Assembly: GCA_964016875.1 (NCBI GenBank)
Contig: OZ024735.1
Span: 15,714,934-15,778,933 of the forward strand
DNA length: 64,000 bases
Source: Fallopia convolvulus
Lineage: Eukaryota > Streptophyta > Magnoliopsida > Caryophyllales > Polygonaceae
Direction: 5' to 3'
The translations under genes and the position numbers were made by a program. The notes below the pieces were generated by a model, which worked only from the letters and a program-made list of their open reading frames with translations, ran no database searches and was not told where the DNA came from. This document shows positions 57,497 to 64,000 of this stretch, piece by piece (positions within the stretch are counted from its first letter, which is position 1; the number at the start of each line of letters is the position of its first letter).

Positions 57497-60463
57497 TCAT
57501 GGCGGGTGAAACACGGTGAATTGCTCGACATTGTTATGCCCATTGCCTTTGCCTTCATACCCATAAAACCACCAACGATGGTCTACATAGGCATGGCTCT
57601 CCGATCTCGGTCCTATCTCATCATACTCCTCCAACGGATGAGATTTCTCCTCCTCGCTTGCTCCATCATGTTTTTCTTTTCCTACACCAAAGTTACCTAA
57701 AGAATTCCTAGGAGATTCTACCAATTCATCTTTCAAGTCACTAAGGCAAATGTAGGAGTCTCCTAAGTCATCTTTCAAATCACTTAGACAAATGTAGGAA
57801 TCAAAAGTTTGGGAAGAATTGTGGTCATCACCAACATCAAAAGGATATAAGTAAGGATACTCTTCATTTCTCCTTGGGCTATCATTGATCCTTGACTCAT
57901 CTTGCTCCTCAATTTGCTCCAACAACTCCCTTGCTTGTATTTGTTTATTGAACCCTTCATCACTTCTCAACACAACAACCTCTCTAGCAACTTCCACTTC
58001 TTCGCTTTTTCTCTTAGCACTCTCTTCAAGTTTGAGGATAGCCAAGGCGTCCGGCTCATTCAAGGCTTTGTTGAAGTGAAAATCGACCTTTTCTTCACCA
58101 ATCTCAAAGGAAACCTTGCCGTTCTTGACATCAAACCTTGCCCCCGCCGTAGCTAAGAATGGTCTTCCTAAGATTATTGGGACCAAGGGATCCTCATGCA
58201 TGTCCAAGATCACGAAATCATCGGGGACAAAGTACTTTCCAACTCGCACTGGCACGTCATCCAATATTCCCTTGGCCTTGATGATGGAACCGTCGGCCAT
58301 AGTTAGGGACATATCGGCCGGCTCCATTTCACCCAAATTTGCTCTTCTCCAAATGCTAGCGGGCATCACCGAAACACTTGCCCCAAGGTCACATAAGGCT
58401 TGGAAGTTTTGAGACCCCACGCCAATGGTTATAGCAAAACGACCGGGATCTCCTAGCTTTTGTGGTAACTCCAAGGTCTTAACCTCATCTTGCATTTCCA
58501 CTATGAACCTCTTCTTGCTCAAAATCTCCTTTAAAAACTTGGCATAAGATGGCATCTCACTCAATGCGTCGGTGAACGGGATAGAGATGTTCAAGCCTTG
58601 CAAGAGTTTGAGAAACCTCTTGAACTTGTTCTCAACAACATCTTTCGGCTTCTTTGAGGGATATGGAAGAATCGTTGCACCTTGAATCTTGCTTGGATCA
58701 ACCTCCTTGGACTTCCCTACTTCATTTGCAACACTTCCTGGTTGGACCGACTTGGGCACCATGTCGGGCCCGATGTTGTGAGTCTCGGTCCTGGACAGAG
58801 GAGTAGGATCGAGGTCTGTGTACGTCGGTCCCGAGTTGCTCTCTACCTCGGTCCTGGGTGAAGGAGTCGATCTTGCTGAGTCGACTTCGGGGAACGTCGG
58901 ACCCGACTTGCTGGGTAAGTTGGTCCGACTCTCTTCATCCTTCTTAGGCACGTGTGGCTCGGGTAGGTTTCGGCCACTTCTCAATCCAATTGCCCGGACT
59001 TCATTTTGATTGTTTTGAGCTCGGGGATTCTCCTCGGGTCGGCCCGGAAGTCTCCCATTCTCTCTCGGGACTTGAGTTGCAATTTGAGCAAATTGATTGT
59101 CGACTTGCCTCCTCCATGCACCAAACTCATTGAATTGGGTCCTCATCTCCTTGAACCCATCTCTCATCTCTTGAGCAAATGTTTGTAACTCATTGAATCC
59201 CGGTGGTCTATATGGTGGTGGTGGCGCCCTTGGCTCGTTTTGGTTGAAGTTGTTGTTGTAGCCTTGAGCTTGACCGTTGTTCCACCGGCCATTGCCACCA
59301 TTGTTGAAATTGCCTCTTCCACCGAAATTTCCTCGGACATAGTTTGCCTCCTCAATTCGCTCGGCCAAGCGTACTTGGCTCTCATTCGGACAAACTTGTG
59401 TAGCATGTGCAAAGGATCCACACTCCTCACAAGCTCTAGCATTTTGCTTGTAGTAGTGGACTTGCCTCTTAAGCTTGCTCACTTCACCTTCAAGGAATTG
59501 TAGCTTCACATCCCTATCAATGTCTTCTCCCTTTGGATCATATAACTTCCTTGCACCTTCACCTTGAACTTTCACCTCCTTGCTAGCTTGACTCACCCCA
59601 TACATGGCCTCATAATCGGATAGCTTGTCAAGTAGCTCCCAAGCTTGGTCCGGTGTCAAGTCTATGAACCCACAATCGGTGTGGAGATTGAGCTTGTCCT
59701 TTGTTACCGGATTGATGCCTTGGAAAAAGATGTCTTGAAGCACATATGGTTGTTGGCCATGAGTAGGACATTGGCGCAACATCTCCTTGAAACGGTCCCA
59801 TGCTTCGAAGAGGGGCTCATTCGGACCTTGTTGAAAGCTTGCAATCTTCCTTCTTAACTCGGTTGTCTTTGAGGGCGGGAAGAACTTCATCAAGAAAGCA
59901 TCATAGAGTGTCTTCCAAGTTGTGATTCACCTAGGAGCTTGGCTCTCGAGCCAATGTGTGGCCTTGCCCCCAAGTGACCATTTGAACGCCTTTAGAAGCA
60001 CATACTCCAATGTCTCTTCGTCGGTGGAGATCGTCTCACACATATCCACAAATCGTTTAACATGCTCTATGGGACATTCATGTGGACGGCCCTCGAATTG
60101 ATCACGCTTGATGAGGGAGATGAATTGCGTCTTGATCTCAAAATTCTTGGCAACCTCGGGAAGCACAATAGCCGGCTCGGGTACCCTCAACTCCGGATGC
60201 ATGTATTGGCGTGCATTCCGGGGTAGAGCATTTAGTTGAGCCTCGGCTCTCATCCGTTGCTCCCGTTCTCTTCTTGCCACCTCCTCTTGATTGTCCCTCT
60301 CAAGTTGCAATCTAGACATTTCGGCCCTAAGTCGAGCCAACTCTTCATCAACATGGAGAGCTTGATTCTCCATCCTTTTCCTTCTTCGGGCTTCTTTGAG
60401 AATACTTTCCGGATCACTCACAAACTCAAGCTCAAGTGTTCCTCGGGAGGAACGAGCTAGCAT
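57497..60463 (-). pseudogene. gag: gag-protease polyprotein of element 2 (one in-frame stop)
   Basis: Start ATG at 60463 (MLARSSRGTLELEFVSDP). The frame is open to 57497 apart from one TGA at 59927-59929. Gag domain: NARQYMHPELRVPEPAIVLP, SLIKRDQFEGRPHECPIEHV, FFPPSKTTELRRKIASFQQG, RFKEMLRQCPTHGQQPYVLQ. Zinc knuckle CEECGSFAHATQVC near 59430 with all four ligands. A Gly/Asn-rich segment (GNFGGRGNFNNGG) follows, then a linker with SGPT/IGPD units from the palindromes (about 58930-58740). Protease active site ALCDLGASVSVMP near 58395 and PIILGRPFLATAGARFDV near 58160. The tail ends without RT. The TGA may be a recent mutation; read-through is unproven. Confidence 0.85.
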
Positions 60464-60590
60464 ACACCTATGAAACAAAAACACAAACCAAAACAAATCA
60501 AAAACAAACAAAGGGTTTGGGCTATTCCCTCACCCAAATCACTACCAAAACACAAGAAACTCACCAAATTGGCACTCAATGCACTTAGAC

Positions 60591-60609
60591 TTCCCCGGCA
60601 ACGGCGCCA
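60591..60609 (-). other. PBS of element 2
   Basis: On the minus strand TGGCGCCGTTGCCGGGGAA follows the 5' LTR after a few bases. It is the canonical Athila PBS, intact here. Confidence 0.85.
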
Positions 60610-60616
60610 TTTTCTT

Positions 60617-62026
60617 TGATCGCCTCTCACGGTGTGCGAGGGTCAAGAGATACAATTTATAACCCGACCCCGTTGTAGTACGTGGTGGGTGTCGAACACT
60701 CGGGAAGTCTACTCGATCGATGTGCCTAGATACTAGGAAGCTAGAAAGGAGAGCATAAAACAAAGGAAAACAAAGAAAACAGTCGGGACCGACACTGAGG
60801 TCACGTCGGGCCCGAGGTTGGCGACGAGAGGAAGTCGGGACCGACACTGGGTAAGTCGGGCCCGAGGTAGCTGGGGATGTCGAACTCAAAGATTAAAAGT
60901 AGATCTTGGGCTTTTGGGTTCCTTCTCTAGTAGATTAAGGCTTTTCCACCCCAATTCGAGCAATGAGTGATGATCGGACTAGGATCGAGTGCTTTCGCCC
61001 TCGTTCCAACCACTTTTACACATCGATCATTGGGGAAATCCCCTTCGAAGCAAGGTCTTGAGGTTGACACATGTTCACTTTCGCTACTTTGCCAATCTCA
61101 AGCCTTGATTCCCGACTTTCGCAAGGAATTGTAGCTCTATGTAGAGTGGGTTCCTTAGATCAAACACTCAAGGCTATGGAATTGGGGTTTATAGCCCAAA
61201 CCTAGCTAGGGTTTTCCCCCATAACCCAAGATCAAGGAGATCTACTCCATGTCGCAAACAAAGAAAGCAAACAAATCAAAAGGGAAAGCAATCAACATCA
61301 TCAATCTCAAGACAAAGCAAAGTTTCATTCAAAATCAAAGGCAATCCACAAATCCCAATCAAGGGTTTCCAAATCCACAAGATCAAAACAAAGCAAAGCA
61401 AATCTATCAACCAAACCTATCAATTTTCCTCCCTCTTGGCCGATTCTCTCTCTTCTCCTTCTCCTCTCCTTCCTCCTTGCTCTCCAAGTATCTCCTTGAG
61501 AGATTTTGAGGGTTGGCTCCCTTGCTAAGTGTGGGAAACCCCTTCTTAGAAGACAAGAGGGCCTTTTAATAGATAAGGGGCAAAAGTGGAAGTTCACAAA
61601 TTCGTGCCTTGGAGCCCAAGTAGTTCGGAGACCGACTTGGACCGACACGGAGGACCTCGGGCCCGAGGTACTGTGCAACTCGGTCCGATGTTCTGTAGAC
61701 TTCAAAGTCGGGCCCGATGTTGGTTGCAACTCGGTCCTGTCCTCGTTCCACCTTCTTCTTTGTTGGCTTCTCTTGTTCTTCTTCATGGCTTGCTCCTCTC
61801 TTTCCTCCTTTGCTCGGGCCTTGCTCCATGTCTCGACCCTCCTTCAAAACGACCCTTGATCCATGCCGAATTACCTACAAAACACATAAAATGCGCGTAG
61901 TCTCCGAATCTCATAGAAATACGAGAACTAAGCTAAAAAGGAACAAAACGCACAAGAAAAGGGGAAAAAGAAACATATTTACAAAGGAAAACACATATGA
62001 AAACACCACCAAATAGAGAGACATCA
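60617..62026 (-). repeat. Element 2 5' LTR
   Basis: 1410 bp, the same length as the distal LTR. The differences I see are near 60874, 61646, 61891 and 61923 (single substitutions). Confidence 0.92.
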
Positions 62027-62031
62027 GTTAC

Positions 62032-63746
62032 TCCCCTCATAGCAAAACCTACAAAGTGTTTAACAACAGAACGAGGAAGATTGAAGAAAGTGTTCATGTT
62101 GTGTTTGGTGAGAACACGATGGGAGGCTTGATGATTGATGATCGTAATGATGGGGATCAAGGATACTATTTGTTTCAAGATGATCCACCTCCAGTTGCGA
62201 CCTCAGAAAAGGAATCAGTACTGAGTAACAATGTTGGTGTTGTCGACTCTTATAGAACAGGGGGGAAGTGATCAAGATCAAAGATCAAGTGGCAATGAGA
62301 CAGATGAAGAGAAAACGCCTAAAAGAAGCTCAAGTCCAGAAGACTCTGAAGAAGATTCAGAGAGAATGCCTCAAACACAAGTCGGCGACTACAGAGTTAC
62401 AGATCAGGAACTATCAACAGAAAAGTGCTTATCCTGTCACTAACATCCTTACTGATTTCTCGGAGGGTGTGCAAACCAGATCTTCTCTAAACAACTTCTT
62501 TGCTTTCAATGCTTTCGTCTCTATGTCGGAGCCCAAGAATGTTGAACAAGCGTTCAAAGATTCAGATTGGGTCAGTGCCATGCAAGAAGAGCTCTATTAG
62601 TTTGGAATAAATAAAGTTTAGCACATGGTCCCAAGACCAAACGGAAGAACTGTGATCGGAACACATTGGGTGTTCAGGAATAAGCTGGATGATGAAGGAA
62701 ATGTGGTCAGAAACAAAGCAAGGCTGATAGTTAAGGGATACAATCAGTAAGAGGGCATTGACTATGATGAGACGTTTGCTCCAGTGGCTTGTTTCGAGGC
62801 TATTCGATTGCTCATTGCCTATTTTGCTCAACATGGGTTCAAGCTACATCAAATTGATGTCAAGACCACATTCTTGAATGGATGTCTAAAGGAAGAGGTG
62901 TATGTTGAACAGACTCCGGGTTTTGAAGATGTCGCCCACCCGGATCACGTCTACAAACTGGAAAAAAATCTTTATGGATTGAAGCAAGCACCGCGTGCTT
63001 GGTATGATCATTTGTCTCAATTTTTTATTCAACATGGTTATGTTTGAGGAGAAGTAGACAAGACTATGTTCTTATTGAAGGAAGGAGGTCACACACTAGT
63101 TGTTCAAGTCTATGTTGATGACATCATCTTTGGTTCTACAGACGATAAGCTGGTGAAGAAGTTCGCTGACCTCATGTCAAGTGAGTTTGAAATGAGTATG
63201 GTAGGTGAACTCAAGTTCTTTTTAGGACTTCAAGTTGTACAAGATGAGGATGAGACATGAGTTCATCAACAGAAATATATCTCAGAGAATGTATCAAGAA
63301 GTTCGGTCTTGAGAGCTCTAGACCTTTCGACACTCCCATGTCGTCGATTACCTCACTTGGAAAGGATGACAAGGATCCGGAAGTAAACACTACAATGTAC
63401 AGAAGTATGATCGGATCATTGCTTTATCTCACTGCAAGTAGACCTGATATTGTGTATGGAGTATGCCTATGTGCTAGATTTCAGGCTGATCCAAGAGAGT
63501 CCCACTTGAAAGTTGTTAAGGAAACCATTCGATATCTTAAGGGGATTGACAATATGTGCTAATGGTATCCAAGATGGTTTGATTTTGAAAGTGTCGGCTA
63601 CACGGATGTAGATTTTGCGGGAAATCGTGTTGATAGAAAGAGCACATCCGGGATGAATCAATTTATTTGGCCCTGCCTTGTGTCATGGGGGTCTAGGAAG
63701 CAAAATTTTGTTTCTTTATCAACAGCGGAAGCAGAGTACATTGGGG
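62032..63746 (+). pseudogene. pol: Copia integrase end, RT and RNase H
   Basis: Continues the copia Pol without a frame change after element 2 (SPHSKTYKVFNNRTRKIEES). RT motifs: DWVSAMQEELY (62568), GTHWVFRNKLDDEGNVVRNK, FKLHQIDVKTTFLNGCLKEE (62840), YGLKQAPRAWYDHL, and the catalytic VQVYVDDIIFGS at about 63103-63138. RNase H: FVSLSTAEAEYIGVGI up to 63746. Stops at about 62598, 62619, 62748, 63045, 63258 and 63560 and a frameshift show it is dead. The homology ends inside RNase H at 63746. Confidence 0.9.
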
Positions 63747-64000
63747 TGGGGATTCTCCGACTTAGTGGGGAAGGGGGCGGGGACGGGGATCATTTCGGTA
63801 TCCCCGATTTTAAATGGGGTGGGGACGGAGAATTTACTATCAGCCTCAGATCCTACCCGATATGTTTTTGTAATTTTTTTATTTATAAAGTATGGAATAA
63901 AAAGAGATTTTAAATATAATTATTGTTTTTAATTTAAAAGCTTATATATATCTACAAATTATATAATGAAATTTAAAATTTATGTTATTAAATTTGATAT
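63747..64000. other. Unknown sequence truncating copia
   Basis: From about 63747 a G-rich stretch (GGGGAAGGGGGCGGGGACGG, then ATCCCCGATTTTAAATGGGG) replaces copia RNase H, followed by AT-rich DNA to the window end. It could be the edge of another mobile element. No terminus or duplication can be set from one side. Confidence 0.4.

Larger units (their letters stand above)
51017..62026 (-). mobile_element. Athila-like element 2: young, RT-less gypsy derivative
   Basis: 11,010 bp on the minus strand, flanked by a perfect GTTAC duplication (51012-51016, 62027-62031). In its own direction: 5' LTR (62026-60617), PBS, gag-protease, ORF1, PPT, LTR (52670-51261), then a second PBS and about 238 bp of leader ending in CGATCA. 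There is no RT, RNase H or integrase: only about 1.2 kb of non-coding DNA separates gag-protease from ORF1. The two LTRs differ at about four positions in 1410, so the insertion is recent. Palindromes TCGGGCCCGA are scattered through it. Confidence 0.88.
16301..63746 (+). mobile_element. Sire-like Ty1/copia retrotransposon, split by three insertions
   Basis: Pieces on the + strand: LTR and PBS (to 16870), gag N-terminus (30789-31327), gag C-terminus, protease and integrase (48413-51016), and RT/RNase H (62032-63746). The pieces abut precisely once the three insertions and one copy of each duplication are ignored. Gag with a long coiled-coil C-terminal part and two zinc knuckles, and the order PR-INT-RT-RH, indicate copia, probably the Sire/Maximus group (moderate confidence). 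Many stops and frameshifts show age. The 3' end is lost at about 63746. The start coordinate is approximate. Confidence 0.85.

Overview
The window is plant nuclear DNA, most likely from a eudicot (inference). It is built almost entirely from transposable elements stacked inside one another. I recognise Tat-like, Athila-like and probable Tekay-like Ty3/gypsy elements, a Sire-like Ty1/copia element, a CACTA (En/Spm) transposon, a Cassandra TRIM carrying 5S rRNA-like sequence, a foldback Mutator-like element and a small MITE. I found no host protein gene, no intact tRNA gene and no CRISPR array. Several termini could be fixed to the base from target-site duplications (TSDs).

Layout. 1-5595: AT-rich intergenic DNA with two blocks of a dispersed TGTGCATCAAAA-like motif, separated by an 855-bp foldback MULE (2183-3037, 9-bp TSD). 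5596-15175: a complete but decayed Tat-like gypsy element (TSD AAACA), gag to integrase on the + strand and an antisense gene in its 3' part. 15176-about 16300: nothing recognised. From about 16300 to 63746: one Sire-like copia element split into four pieces by three insertions. (i) A 13.9-kb CACTA transposon (16871-30788, TSD CTA) lies between the copia PBS and gag; it hosts an LTR-like sequence (19571 to about 24873) that itself contains a MITE and a Cassandra. (ii) Athila-like element 1 (31328-48407, TSD CCAAC/CAAAC) lies in copia gag. It has three LTRs and a 1063-bp secondary insertion. (iii) Athila-like element 2 (51017-62026, TSD GTTAC) lies in copia integrase. Removing each Athila-like element with one TSD copy puts the copia reading frame back in register. 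63747-64000: G-rich then AT-rich sequence of unknown type that replaces the end of copia.

The most interesting content is in the two Athila-like elements. They belong to different families, yet share one architecture: LTR, PBS, gag, aspartic protease, a second ORF (Athila ORF1-like), PPT, LTR. Neither has reverse transcriptase, RNase H or integrase, so both must depend on enzymes supplied by another element. Each carries its own palindromic decamer, TCGGTACCGA in element 1 and TCGGGCCCGA in element 2. The two differ only in the central dinucleotide and are scattered through LTRs, untranslated regions and coding regions, often as hairpin modules. Element 2 is very young (about four differences between two 1410-bp LTRs) and has an aberrant 3' end with a second PBS and leader.

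The relative order of events is inferred from nesting: copia first, then CACTA and element 1, and element 2 probably last. Motifs were read by eye without alignment software, so domain names are judgments from recognisable motifs and percentages are approximate.
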